Shown here: in pieces, positions 53,957 to 62,462 of the stretch
Position numbering within the stretch: position 1 is the stretch's first letter
Layout of the letters: every line of letters starts with the position of its first letter
NCBI GenBank assembly: GCA_009781635.1
Contig: WQXU01000011.1
Location: forward strand, 1 to 64,000
DNA from: Treponema sp.
GTDB taxonomy: Bacteria; Spirochaetota; Spirochaetia; Treponematales; Breznakiellaceae
DNA length: 64,000 nt
Direction: 5' to 3'
Program-made: the position numbers and the translations under genes
The notes under the pieces: model-generated
Database searches by the model: none
The model's input: the letters and a program-made list of their open reading frames with translations, nothing else
Told to the model about the DNA's origin: nothing

Positions 53957-54868
53957 ATGAAAATCATCAAAAGCGTCTACGATGAAAACTGGCTTTATGC
54001 CTTTTGTAAATCATTTTTTTTACCGTCTTTGCGTCCGGCTTTTTGCAAGGCTGTTCCCTCAATATTCTTTAATTTTTTTTTAAGGCAGTACCATGCCGCA
54101 TTTTTACCGGGCAGAATTCCTGTAACAGGCGTGGATCACACTCTGGATGAAAAAATACCTTTTGCGCCTTTATGGATTAAAATTTACCTTGATTTTGTTC
54201 ATTACTGGATAAGGATGCTTTCTTTCTTTCTTCGCCGTTATAAAAGAGATGCATATGTTCCCTGTAGAGATTTTATTTATTCAATGGGGGAGCTGTACGA
54301 ACATGCTGCGGAAGTTTACAAAAGGAATATGTCTACAACAAAACGTCCATTCTACATAGCAACTCCGCGTTTTTTTCTGATACACATGGTAGACCCTCAT
54401 TTAATGTGTATTCCAAGCCTTCATGTTATGGTAGTAATTCACGCCTATACGCAATTTGCCGCCATTGCAAAACAAATGGGTAAATATGAAGAATTAAAAG
54501 AACAGATAGACGAAATGAAATGCGGCGCTCTTGCCATTAGCCAGGCAATTCTCTTTGTCAAACAGCACAGCGTTAACTGTTTACCGGCTGCCTTTTATGC
54601 AATGACAATGTTTAACAAAGAACATTTCCCTGTGCAGGAAGCGGAAAGTTTTTTAGACCTTCTCTTTAGTCCTGCGCCGCTTCCGGCGGATGGGCAAAAA
54701 TATAGAAATGTCCATCCTTCAGCTTCCCCGGCTACAAGGATTTCACAGGAAGACCAGGTGCAGATAAAGGAGCATATACTGTCCTTGTACTACAAATTTT
54801 TGGAGGAAGGCAAAACATCAAAGGCATGGCATGAACCTCTTATAAATTTCCTTCGCAATTACAAATAA
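53957..54868 (+). CDS. Protein of unknown function with PAP2-like motifs
   Basis: The 303-residue protein is rich in aromatic and basic residues, with hydrophobic stretches. It contains HLMCIPSLHVMVVIHAY (about 155) and ILFVKQHSVNCLPAAFY (about 200). These resemble the catalytic motifs P-S-x-H and K-x-H-x-x-D of PAP2 phosphatases, though the usual Asp and spacing are not convincing. N-terminal SFFLPSLRPAFCKAVP is also unusual. I do not recognise the family. A cytoplasmic or membrane-attached enzyme is possible. It has its own leaderless promoter and is followed by an RluA gene 20 bases on. Confidence 0.6.
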   Translation: MKIIKSVYDENWLYAFCKSFFLPSLRPAFCKAVPSIFFNFFLRQYHAAFLPGRIPVTGVDHTLDEKIPFAPLWIKIYLDFVHYWIRMLSFFLRRYKRDAYVPCRDFIYSMGELYEHAAEVYKRNMSTTKRPFYIATPRFFLIHMVDPHLMCIPSLHVMVVIHAYTQFAAIAKQMGKYEELKEQIDEMKCGALAISQAILFVKQHSVNCLPAAFYAMTMFNKEHFPVQEAESFLDLLFSPAPLPADGQKYRNVHPSASPATRISQEDQVQIKEHILSLYYKFLEEGKTSKAWHEPLINFLRNYK

Positions 54869-54888
54869 CAAGGTTTTAATCATTTTTT

Positions 54889-55596
54889 ATGAAAGAAATA
54901 AATGTATTGCCTTTAAAAGACAGAATTCTTTATAAGGATGATGTTTGCCTTGTCATTAACAAGTTAAAAGGCGAATCTGTAGAGGGCGCTAAAGACGGGA
55001 TTACAGATCTTGCTCTTAATCTTATGTCGTTTCTAAATACAGATACTGCAGAAGCTGTAAACCGCCTTGATGTTCCAGTGACAGGCTGTGCTCTTTTTGC
55101 CCTTTGCAGGGATTCACTTGTCTTTTTTAATAATTCATTTTCCGGTAGAAATGAGTTTACTCCTGTTAAACGCTACTGGGCAATTGCAGAAAAACCTTCA
55201 AGCCCTCCGCCTGAAAGAGGAGAGCTTGTTCACTACATAGAAACAAAAAAGAAAGTAAATAAATCCTTTGCGTATAACGAAGACTCCGAAGGCCGCAAAA
55301 AAGCTTCATTAAAATACAGGATAACAGGAGAAGGCAAAAATTATCTTTTTATGGAAATAGAACTTCTTTCAGGCAGGCATCATCAGATACGCGCTCAGCT
55401 TGCGGCGGCTGGAATTCACATAAAAGGCGATTTAAAGTACGGCGCAAAACGCAGCGAGAAAGAAGGCGGCATTCGCCTTCATGCAAGGTATCTTTGTTTT
55501 ACAGATTTTAAAGATAAAAACAAAAGAATAAACGTAACAGCCGATCCGCCGCAAATGGATAATTTATGGAATGCCTTTACATATTCTATTCGATAA
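54889..55596 (+). CDS. RluA-family RNA pseudouridine synthase
   Basis: The 235-residue protein has the RluA catalytic motif EAVNRLDVPVTGCALFAL, with catalytic Asp in R-L-D. KRYWAIAEK and the substrate block LLSGRHHQIRAQLAAAGIHIKGDLKYG follow. No S4 domain is present. It converts uridine to pseudouridine in rRNA or tRNA; the target site cannot be assigned. The usual GTSG after RLD is replaced by PVTG. It follows the PAP2-like gene on the same strand and overlaps the convergent nagZ by 11 bases. Confidence 0.82.
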   Translation: MKEINVLPLKDRILYKDDVCLVINKLKGESVEGAKDGITDLALNLMSFLNTDTAEAVNRLDVPVTGCALFALCRDSLVFFNNSFSGRNEFTPVKRYWAIAEKPSSPPPERGELVHYIETKKKVNKSFAYNEDSEGRKKASLKYRITGEGKNYLFMEIELLSGRHHQIRAQLAAAGIHIKGDLKYGAKRSEKEGGIRLHARYLCFTDFKDKNKRINVTADPPQMDNLWNAFTYSIR

Positions 55597-56776
55597 TTCC
55601 AAGCAAAAGTTTTTCGTAAATAATTCTCTGCGCAGCTTCCTGCAGTCTTTCATATGAAAGCCTGCCGTCTTCCAAAGCTGTCATAATTGCCCTGTGTGTG
55701 CTTCTCAAATAAGGAGGCCAGACAAGAACCATGTCAGAGCCTGCTATAATAGACAGCACTGTAGCATCTTCAGGTTTTAAATTTCCTGCGGCTGTCATTA
55801 TAAAATCATCGCTGATTATTATACCGTCAAATTTAAGGCTGACCCTTAAAATATCATTTAAAAAAACAGGAGAAAGGCTTGCAATTTTATCATCAATAAA
55901 AGGGACAGAAGTGTGAGCTGCCATTACAGCTCTTGCGCCCTTGTTTACAGCTTCCCGAAAAGGATAAACAAGAATGTCAAACCCTGCTTCATCGGTGTTT
56001 AAAACAGAAACTGCATAATGAGGATCATGGCCTGCGCTGCCCGGAAAATGTTTTAAAACGCATAACACACCGGATTCTGCCATGCTTTGCATGAAGAGGC
56101 TTGCCGCTTTTGCCGTAAAACCGGGGTTCGGCCCGTATGAACGCATTGCAAGAAAATCGCGGTTTTCATCAATAAGATGCTCCGCTACAGGTGCAAAATT
56201 CATGTTAAAACCAAGATCGTTTAATTCAGCCCCTGCTTTAAAACTGTCATTTTGTAATTTTGAAAGAGCCGCTTTCTCTCCTTCAGCCTTAAAAACATCC
56301 CAATATGAGGAAGCAGAAGGCAATGATGCAACTGAACGCGGAAGGCGGTTTACCGTTCCTCCTTCGTGGTCCACGGCAATAAACGGAGCGATCCCTGATT
56401 GATTTATTATAAGGGATGAGCACTGTGATATTAATGAGCGGATGGTACCGGTATTGGTATTGAGGTTGTATCTGAAAAACATTATTCCGCCTGCAGGAGC
56501 TCCGCTAAGGAGTTCAATCATATGGGGAAGAAGGCCAGTATTTCCGTCAATACCCGTTATTAAAAGCTGCGAGGCAAGAAGGCTTTCACTCATGGAGGAT
56601 ACAATCTCCGATGAACGGATACGAAGAGGATCAATAATAACCTCTTCTGCGGTTTCAACATCAGAATCAGCATGTACAATGACGCTTCTTGAGCATGATA
56701 TCAAAAGGAAAATGCAAAAAATTAGAATACAAGGGATGAGTATAAGCTTACTTGTGTTTTTAACATCTGTGTTCAT
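55586..56776 (-). CDS. nagZ: GH3 beta-N-acetylhexosaminidase lipoprotein (NagZ-like)
   Basis: The 396-residue protein has a lipobox LLISC (Cys28). The GH3 barrel follows: FIAVDHEGGTVNRLP, FAPVAEHLIDENRDFLAMRSYG, VLKHFPGSAGHDPHYAV (catalytic Asp-His dyad loop) and IIISDDFIMTAAG with nucleophile Asp. It removes GlcNAc from muropeptides. Most NagZ proteins are cytoplasmic, so the lipoprotein form here suggests periplasmic recycling. A -10-like TAAAAT lies near the start, without a ribosome site. Confidence 0.88.
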   Translation of the reverse strand: MNTDVKNTSKLILIPCILIFCIFLLISCSRSVIVHADSDVETAEEVIIDPLRIRSSEIVSSMSESLLASQLLITGIDGNTGLLPHMIELLSGAPAGGIMFFRYNLNTNTGTIRSLISQCSSLIINQSGIAPFIAVDHEGGTVNRLPRSVASLPSASSYWDVFKAEGEKAALSKLQNDSFKAGAELNDLGFNMNFAPVAEHLIDENRDFLAMRSYGPNPGFTAKAASLFMQSMAESGVLCVLKHFPGSAGHDPHYAVSVLNTDEAGFDILVYPFREAVNKGARAVMAAHTSVPFIDDKIASLSPVFLNDILRVSLKFDGIIISDDFIMTAAGNLKPEDATVLSIIAGSDMVLVWPPYLRSTHRAIMTALEDGRLSYERLQEAAQRIIYEKLLLGIIE

Positions 56777-56830
56777 ATATTGACTATTTTATACGATTAA
56801 TGTTATTTTACAATATATCAGGAGGGACAT

Positions 56831-57475
56831 ATGGAAGAGAATGTTTTCAGTGTATCATTGGCAAAAAATCCTTTAATTGCCATTAACATAACGCCTGGTC
56901 ATTTTACTACAAATAACGCGCATACCAATAGTTTTCTGGATGTAAGCACTTTAAAAAGCGATACTGCAGTTGCAAGAGATGTTGCAAGAGAACTTGCAAT
57001 CCCCTATTTATCAAGTACGCCTGTTGATACAATTGTTTGTATGGAAAAGATGGAAGTAATAGGCGCGTATCTTGCGCAGGAACTTGTTCAGGAAGGAACA
57101 TCTGGAATAAACTCCGGTAACTCAATTCATGTAGTATCGCCTATTAATAATGCCTATGGAAAGCTTGTTTTCCCGGGAAATGTGGCAAAATGGATAAACG
57201 GAAAAAATATTTTATTGCTTGTTGCGACAATATCATCCGGGCGGACGCTCAATATTGCCCTTGAATGCATAAGTTATTACGGCGGGAATCTTGCGGGTAT
57301 TTCGGCCCTGTACCGCGCTTTGGATATAAATGCAAGTTTAAGCGTGCACACCCTGTTTACATCGGAAGACATACCCGATTATAAACTCTTTACAACAAAC
57401 GAATGTGAAATGTGCAGAAACGGACAAAAACTGGATGCGATTATCTCAAGCGAAGGTTATACAAAAATTGAATAA
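56831..57475 (+). CDS. Phosphoribosyltransferase-like protein with degenerate PRPP motif
   Basis: The 214-residue protein follows AGGAGGG. It has a type I PRTase fold: TNSFLDVSTLKSDT, the hood ending LSSTPVDTIVCMEKMEVIGAYLAQ, and a PRPP loop position reading NILLLVATISSGRTL. The acidic pair that binds ribose in active enzymes (usually D-D or E-D before T/S-G) is V-A here. A C-terminal ECEMCRNGQ may bind metal. Homologous orotate-like PRTases are often next to biosynthetic genes; this one is alone. It could be a regulator rather than an enzyme. Confidence 0.68.
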   Translation: MEENVFSVSLAKNPLIAINITPGHFTTNNAHTNSFLDVSTLKSDTAVARDVARELAIPYLSSTPVDTIVCMEKMEVIGAYLAQELVQEGTSGINSGNSIHVVSPINNAYGKLVFPGNVAKWINGKNILLLVATISSGRTLNIALECISYYGGNLAGISALYRALDINASLSVHTLFTSEDIPDYKLFTTNECEMCRNGQKLDAIISSEGYTKIE

Positions 57476-57549
57476 TATATAAGGCTTTAGTAAAACAGGC
57501 TTTTGGTTTTGCAGAAAGTCCAATATTCATAATTAAGGAGAATTATATT

Positions 57550-58758
57550 ATGTCGATCTTGGAAAGTATCATCTCAACTTTTGGCATACCGTTCATGACA
57601 ACGGGCCAGGCAATTATGATATTACTCAGCCTGTTTTTTATGTATCTTGCGATAATAAAAAAATATGAGCCGCTTTTGCTTCTTCCCCTGGCTTTTGGTA
57701 TCTTAATAGCCAATCTGCCGGTTGTAGGATTGAATGCGTATCATGAATATCAAACAGCATTCAGGGAAATAGGATCTTACAACGAGGAAGGCGTAAAAAT
57801 GCTTCCTGGGTTGATGAACTTTCTATACAGCGGTATCCGCCTTGTTATATATCCGCCTTTGGTTTTCCTCTGCCTTGGGACAATGACAGATTTCGGCCCC
57901 CTAATTGCAAACCCAAAGAGCGCTTTAATAGGTATAGGCGGTCAGCTTGGGATTTTTGTTGCCTTTGGAATTTCACTTTTCTTCGGCAACCTTTTACTGC
58001 CGTATTTTGGATATGAAGGTTTTTCTTTAAAGGAAGCGGCCGCCATTGGAATAATCGGCAGTTCAGACGGTCCTACGGCAATATATGCGGCAACACGTCT
58101 TGCTCCGGAATTATTACCGCCAATAGCAATCGCAGCCTTTTCATATATGGCCCTTGTTCCGTTTATCCAGCCTCCCATTATGAGGCTTCTTACAACGGCA
58201 AAAGAAAGGGTAATTATAATGCCGGAGCCAAAAAGAGTTACGCAAAAACAAAAAGTGCTTTTTCCGATTATCTGCACAATTATAACTTTGCTGTTTGTTC
58301 CTGCGGCAGGCGCTTTAATATCAATGCTTATGCTCGGGAATCTTATAAGGGAGAGCGGAGTTGCTGACAGATATGTAAGGGCTTTCCAGAACGACCTTTT
58401 AAGCATACTGACATTCCTTGTAGCCCTGGGCATAGGATCATCTGCTACAGCAGACAGGTTCTTACATCCAAGAACCTTAATTATTATTGCCTGCGGACTT
58501 TTGGCTTTTGCCTTTGGAACAATCGGAGGAGTTCTTGTAGCCAAATTACTGTGCCTTATTACCCGCGGAAAGGTTAATCCCCTTATTGGAAATTCCGGAG
58601 TTTCAGCGATGCCGATGGCAGCGCGTATTTCCCAGAAGATGGGGCAGAAGTACAACCCTGATAATCATCTTTTAATGCATGCAATGGGTCCGATTGTTTC
58701 AAGTACTATTGGTTCTGCAATAGTTGCGGGTATTTTTATATCCTATTTCGCAAAATAA
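57550..58758 (+). CDS. oadB: Sodium-pumping decarboxylase beta subunit
   Basis: The 402-residue protein has about nine membrane helices and the family landmarks: FLCLGTMTDFGPLIANPKSALIG, AAIGIIGSSDGPTAIYAA, and VNPLIGNSGVSAMPMAAR. It couples decarboxylation of carboxybiotin to Na+ export in oxaloacetate or related decarboxylases. The alpha and gamma subunits are not in the window; the gene stands alone between a PRTase and EF-G. Because its function needs a biotinylated partner, the biotin import genes at 42-44 kb are relevant. An AAGGAG ribosome site precedes the ATG. Confidence 0.9.
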   Translation: MSILESIISTFGIPFMTTGQAIMILLSLFFMYLAIIKKYEPLLLLPLAFGILIANLPVVGLNAYHEYQTAFREIGSYNEEGVKMLPGLMNFLYSGIRLVIYPPLVFLCLGTMTDFGPLIANPKSALIGIGGQLGIFVAFGISLFFGNLLLPYFGYEGFSLKEAAAIGIIGSSDGPTAIYAATRLAPELLPPIAIAAFSYMALVPFIQPPIMRLLTTAKERVIIMPEPKRVTQKQKVLFPIICTIITLLFVPAAGALISMLMLGNLIRESGVADRYVRAFQNDLLSILTFLVALGIGSSATADRFLHPRTLIIIACGLLAFAFGTIGGVLVAKLLCLITRGKVNPLIGNSGVSAMPMAARISQKMGQKYNPDNHLLMHAMGPIVSSTIGSAIVAGIFISYFAK

Positions 58759-58802
58759 TATTTCCCTGTTTTAAAATGGGAACGGGTTGCGGCTTTTAGA
58801 AA

Positions 58803-60845
58803 ATGAATATGTTATCCAATATGAGGAATATCGGCATCATGGCTCATATTGATGCAGGAAAGACAACAACAACAGAGAGGATTCTGTTTTATACCGGAAA
58901 GAGCCATCGTATCGGCGAAGTTGACGATGGCGATACGATCATGGACTGGATGGAGCAGGAGCAGGAAAGAGGAATTACAATCCAGAGCGCCGCAACAACC
59001 ACTTACTGGAAAAAAGTTCAGATTAACATTATAGATACTCCCGGACATGTTGATTTTACAGCCGAGGTTGAACGTTCCCTTCGTGTACTGGACGGCGCTG
59101 TTGCAATTTTCGATGCGGTTCATGGAGTTGAGCCTCAGACAGAGACAGTGTGGCGTCAGGCGCAAAGATATAATGTTCCGTGCGTAGGTTATGTAAACAA
59201 GATGGACAGAGCAGGTTCAGATTTTTTTACTGTAATGGAAGATGTAAAAAACAAATTAAAGATAAATACCGTTGCGCTGCAAATTCCAATCGGGAAAGAA
59301 AGTAATTTTGAAGGTGTTATTGATCTTCTGGAAATGAAAGAAATCCGCTGGACAGGTAACGGCGGAGAAATGGTCACATCTGAAATAGAATTAAAACATG
59401 CAGAAGAAGCAAAAAAATGGCGTGAAAAATTAATTGACACATTATCGGGCGTGTCGGATGCAATTACTGAAAAATATATTGCAGGCGGGGAAATTGAAGC
59501 TGAAATTATAAAAACTGAGCTAAGAAAAGCAGTAATTAAAAGACAGGTGCTTCCAATGCTTACAGGAGCATCAAGGCGAAATATTGGAGTTCAGCCTGTC
59601 ATCGATGCCATAGTGGATTATCTTCCTTCTCCTGAAGAAGCAGATGCAGCTATTGGGCATAACACTAAAAAGGAAGAAGACATAAGCATTCCATGCGATC
59701 CGCAGGGGCAGCCCCTTGGCCTTGTGTTTAAAATTCAAAATGACAGGGAAGCCGGATCTCTTTGCTATGTAAGAATGTATTCAGGCAGTTTAAAATCGGG
59801 CAGTTCAGTTTACAATGTGGGAAAGAAGAAGCGGGAGAGAGCGAACAGAATATTAAGAATGCACTCAAATAAATCAGAACCTGTAGACAGTCTTTATGCA
59901 GGGGACATTGGCGTTGTTATCGGGATGAAATTAGCGCAGACTGGCGATACAATAGGCAGCGAGGGCTGGCCTGTTCTGCTTGAAAAAATGCAGTTTCCGG
60001 AGCCTGTAATTTCCATTTCCATAGAGCCAAAAACAATTTCGGATCAGGACAAGTTAAAGGATGCGCTTTCTATACTTTCAAAAGAAGATCCTACATTTAC
60101 AATCAGGGAAAACGATGAAACAGGACAGCTTATAATTTCCGGTATGGGTGAACTGCATCTTGATGTGCTTGTAACCCGTATTTTGAAGGAATTCAAACTT
60201 GGCGCAAAAGCAGGCAATCCGCAGGTTACATACCGCGAGTCGATTAGCATTGAAGTTGAGCACACAGAGACTTATTCAAAAATTATTGCCGGAAAAGAAA
60301 ATGCCGCCGGCATTACATTAGGTGTAGAACCTTCGCAAAGGGGAACCGGGAACAAGTATGTAAATTCGGCTGGAACAAGATCCGGCAGAAATGAAATTCC
60401 CTCTGAGATTCTTGATGCAATAGAGCGCGGAATAAACGGCGCTTTTTCCTCCGGTATAGTTATGGGATACCCGTGTATTGATATAAAAGCAACTGTAACA
60501 GCTATTCAATATTCGGAACAGACAGGAACAGAGTTTGCATTTGAAGCTTGCGCAAGCATTGCCTTTGATGAGGCATGCAGAAAAGGAAATCCCATACTTC
60601 TGGAACCAATAATGGCTGTAGATCTTAGTTGTCCGCATGATTTTGTAGGAGAAGTAATGAGCCTTGTTACACAGAGAGGAGGGCAGATTCTAAGCATGAA
60701 CTCCAAGCCTGATATCGATGAAATTAAAGCGCAGGCTCCCATGGAAAAGATGTTTGGATTTATGACAAGTCTTAGAAGTGTGTCTCAGGGAAGAGCTTCT
60801 TTTACACTTGTTTTTTCACATTTTGAGAAAAAATCGCAGCGGTAG
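58803..60845 (+). CDS. fusA: Translation elongation factor G
   Basis: The 680-residue GTPase has G1 [15 protein letters not shown], switch [16 protein letters not shown]3 DTPGHVDF, G4 NKMDR and the following domains II-V, ending [20 protein letters not shown]. It translocates tRNA-mRNA on the ribosome and, with RRF, may recycle ribosomes. Spirochaetes commonly carry two EF-G paralogues (spdEFG1 and 2) that split these jobs; which one this is cannot be decided from sequence alone. No good ribosome site precedes the first ATG. Confidence 0.93.
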   Translation: MNMLSNMRNIGIMAHIDAGKTTTTERILFYTGKSHRIGEVDDGDTIMDWMEQEQERGITIQSAATTTYWKKVQINIIDTPGHVDFTAEVERSLRVLDGAVAIFDAVHGVEPQTETVWRQAQRYNVPCVGYVNKMDRAGSDFFTVMEDVKNKLKINTVALQIPIGKESNFEGVIDLLEMKEIRWTGNGGEMVTSEIELKHAEEAKKWREKLIDTLSGVSDAITEKYIAGGEIEAEIIKTELRKAVIKRQVLPMLTGASRRNIGVQPVIDAIVDYLPSPEEADAAIGHNTKKEEDISIPCDPQGQPLGLVFKIQNDREAGSLCYVRMYSGSLKSGSSVYNVGKKKRERANRILRMHSNKSEPVDSLYAGDIGVVIGMKLAQTGDTIGSEGWPVLLEKMQFPEPVISISIEPKTISDQDKLKDALSILSKEDPTFTIRENDETGQLIISGMGELHLDVLVTRILKEFKLGAKAGNPQVTYRESISIEVEHTETYSKIIAGKENAAGITLGVEPSQRGTGNKYVNSAGTRSGRNEIPSEILDAIERGINGAFSSGIVMGYPCIDIKATVTAIQYSEQTGTEFAFEACASIAFDEACRKGNPILLEPIMAVDLSCPHDFVGEVMSLVTQRGGQILSMNSKPDIDEIKAQAPMEKMFGFMTSLRSVSQGRASFTLVFSHFEKKSQR

Positions 60846-60880
60846 TGGAATTAAATTTGGAATTAAGATAATATTCATAT

Positions 60881-62056
60881 ATGAGTAAAGGTTTATCCTA
60901 TGTTATTGTGACACCATACACCATAGCAAAGAGCAGAACAGGCGGTGTGTTATCACGGCTTTTAACGCGAACGGAACTGGAATTGGTCGGCGCTCAGATA
61001 TTTGCACCTGACATGGAGTTTGCGCAAAAATACGCAGAATCACTCAGGCAGAGAGCTCCGCAAAATCAGCTTGTACTTCTTGCAGATTATGTAAAAAATT
61101 ATTTTGGGCCGTCAGGCGGCCGTCCTCATAGAACTCTTTTATTGTTATTCCGCGGGGAGAATCCATGCGAAAAGCTTTTAAATACCTGCGGACATTTATA
61201 TACAAAGCATGTGGAAGTTGACTATCTTGCAGGAGAAACAATACGCGACACTTACTCTGATTTGATTTTCTCTGAGCATAGCCCTGATGAAGTAAGGTAT
61301 TTTGAGCCTGCAGTTCTTACTCCAAGGCATCAGGAAGAAGCGGATAAAGATCTGTTATTTATTTCGGATTTTCTTCAGGGCAGGGAGAATCTCATTCAAA
61401 ATGTTGTTTATCCTGATCCTTCAAAAATTGAAAGAACACTTGTAATTATAAAACCTGATAACTGGAAAAATAATTCATCGCGTCCTGGCGCTATTATTGA
61501 TATGTTTTCACGTACTGGCCTTCGTATAATCGGAATGAAAATACACAAATTTTCTCTTGCGCAGGCTCTGGATTTTTACGGCCCTGTGGAAGCCATGCTT
61601 AATGAAAAACTGGCTCCGGATTTCGGCAGGAGGGCACTGGAACTTTTAGAGAAGGAATTTCATTTTGAAATAAGCGGTGAATTGTCAAAGGTATTAGGTA
61701 AAAGTTTCGGCGCAGAATGCGCAAGAGATCAGTTTCATCAAATTGTAGAGTTCATGTCCGGAAAGAGACCAAATGGATATACAAATGAAGAGCTTGAAGA
61801 ACCGGGAAATGTAAAATGCATGATCCTTGTTTATGAGGGAGAAAACGCCGTTAAAAAAATCCGTGATGTTCTTGGGCCTACAGATCCTCTTAAAGCGCCA
61901 GACGGGACAGTACGCAGGGAATTTGGCAGCAATATTATGGTAAATACAGCGCACGCATCTGATTCACAGGAGAATTACGAGCGGGAGCAAAAGATTGTAA
62001 GGATAAATAATAATTCTGTTGTTTCGATTATTAAAGATTATCTGGATAAAAAATAA
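60881..62056 (+). CDS. Tandem nucleoside-diphosphate-kinase-like protein
   Basis: The 391-residue protein holds two NDK-type domains. The first (about 1-145) has SYVIVTPYTIAKSRTGGVLS and GETIRDTYSDLIFSEHS. Where the catalytic His should be (NLxHGSD) it has Phe130. The second (180-375) has RTLVIIKPDNWKNNSSRPGAIIDMFSRTGLRIIGMKIHKFS, a long insert (about 232-305) and DGTVRREFGSNIMVNTAHASDS with His358. NDKs move phosphate among nucleoside triphosphates. Only the second half seems competent. It lies 35 bases from fusA. A GATAAT box 8 bases before the ATG suggests a very short leader. Confidence 0.82.
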   Translation: MSKGLSYVIVTPYTIAKSRTGGVLSRLLTRTELELVGAQIFAPDMEFAQKYAESLRQRAPQNQLVLLADYVKNYFGPSGGRPHRTLLLLFRGENPCEKLLNTCGHLYTKHVEVDYLAGETIRDTYSDLIFSEHSPDEVRYFEPAVLTPRHQEEADKDLLFISDFLQGRENLIQNVVYPDPSKIERTLVIIKPDNWKNNSSRPGAIIDMFSRTGLRIIGMKIHKFSLAQALDFYGPVEAMLNEKLAPDFGRRALELLEKEFHFEISGELSKVLGKSFGAECARDQFHQIVEFMSGKRPNGYTNEELEEPGNVKCMILVYEGENAVKKIRDVLGPTDPLKAPDGTVRREFGSNIMVNTAHASDSQENYEREQKIVRINNNSVVSIIKDYLDKK

Positions 62057-62081
62057 TATCTATTTTAGATATTAAAAAATG

Positions 62082-62214
62082 TAAGCAAGGCAGACTGCGC
62101 CCAGCCCTGCCGGCTCCGGGCGGCTGTGGCTGCAATTGACGCACATTTTGATGTGGCCGGCTAGGACTTCACACCGAAGTCGCCGGCAGAGCTGGGCGCA
62201 GTCTGCCTTGCTTA
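62082..62214. repeat. 133-bp GC-rich structured palindromic element
   Basis: A perfect 24-bp inverted pair (62082-62105 and 62191-62214) extends after one mismatch by 8 bp (62107-62114 and 62182-62189), giving a 33-bp stem. Inside it are further hairpins: CCGG/CCGG (62116-62119, 62157-62160), CACAT/ATGTG (62142-62146, 62151-62155) and GACTTC/GAAGTC (62165-62170, 62176-62181). G+C is far above the AT-rich flanks. It lies between the NDK gene and the tRNA gene. Mobile repeat, structured RNA or terminator are the options. Confidence 0.85.
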
Positions 62215-62263
62215 AGTTTATTCTATAATTGATTTAATTTTATTATTGAAGAATTACACTTAA

Positions 62264-62293
62264 TTGACATTACATTAAAAAAATTGATATATT
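62264..62293 (+). promoter_or_regulatory. tRNA-Glu promoter
   Basis: TTGACA (62264-62269), 18-base spacer, TATATT (62288-62293), about 8 bases before the mature tRNA 5' end. Confidence 0.6.
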
Positions 62294-62301
62294 AATTATA
62301 A

Positions 62302-62373
62302 GGCCCCTTCGTCTATCGGTCAGGACATGAGATTCTCAATCTTAAAAGAGGAGTTCGATTCTCCTAGGGGCTA
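62302..62373 (+). tRNA. tRNA-Glu(CTC)
   Basis: The 72-base gene folds into a cloverleaf. The acceptor GGCCCCT pairs with AGGGGCT (one G-T). The anticodon arm is TGAGA-TTCTCAA-TCTTA with anticodon CTC, and the T arm is GGAGTTCGATTCTCC. The discriminator is A, and CCA is not encoded. It reads GAG. A -35/-10 pair lies just upstream. Confidence 0.92.
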
Positions 62374-62431
62374 TAAGTTAATAAGAAAAAAAATTATTAG
62401 GTGCAAATAAAATCAATAAATAACAAGAAAT

Positions 62432-62446
62432 GAGAATCGAACTCCT
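62432..62446 (-). repeat. 15-bp inverted copy of the tRNA T-arm
   Basis: The sequence is the exact reverse complement of bases 62349-62363 of the tRNA T arm. It lies 59 bases after the mature tRNA end. It could fold with the tRNA transcript or be a relic of a tRNA-targeting element. Confidence 0.8.
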
Positions 62447-62462
62447 AAGAGCGAAAGGAAAT

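Noticed and set aside
58866-58878. Short ACA repeats near the start of fusA as a slippage tract
   Set aside because: They encode Thr residues of the invariant GKTTTTE motif, and a triplet repeat keeps the frame.
62082-62214. Simple Rho-independent terminator for the ndk gene
   Set aside because: The stem is far too long and branched, and the T-run after it is weak. It may still stop transcription in part.
62082-62214. Integron attC site
   Set aside because: The RYYYAAC and GTTRRRY core ends are not found at the borders, and no integrase or cassette array is present.
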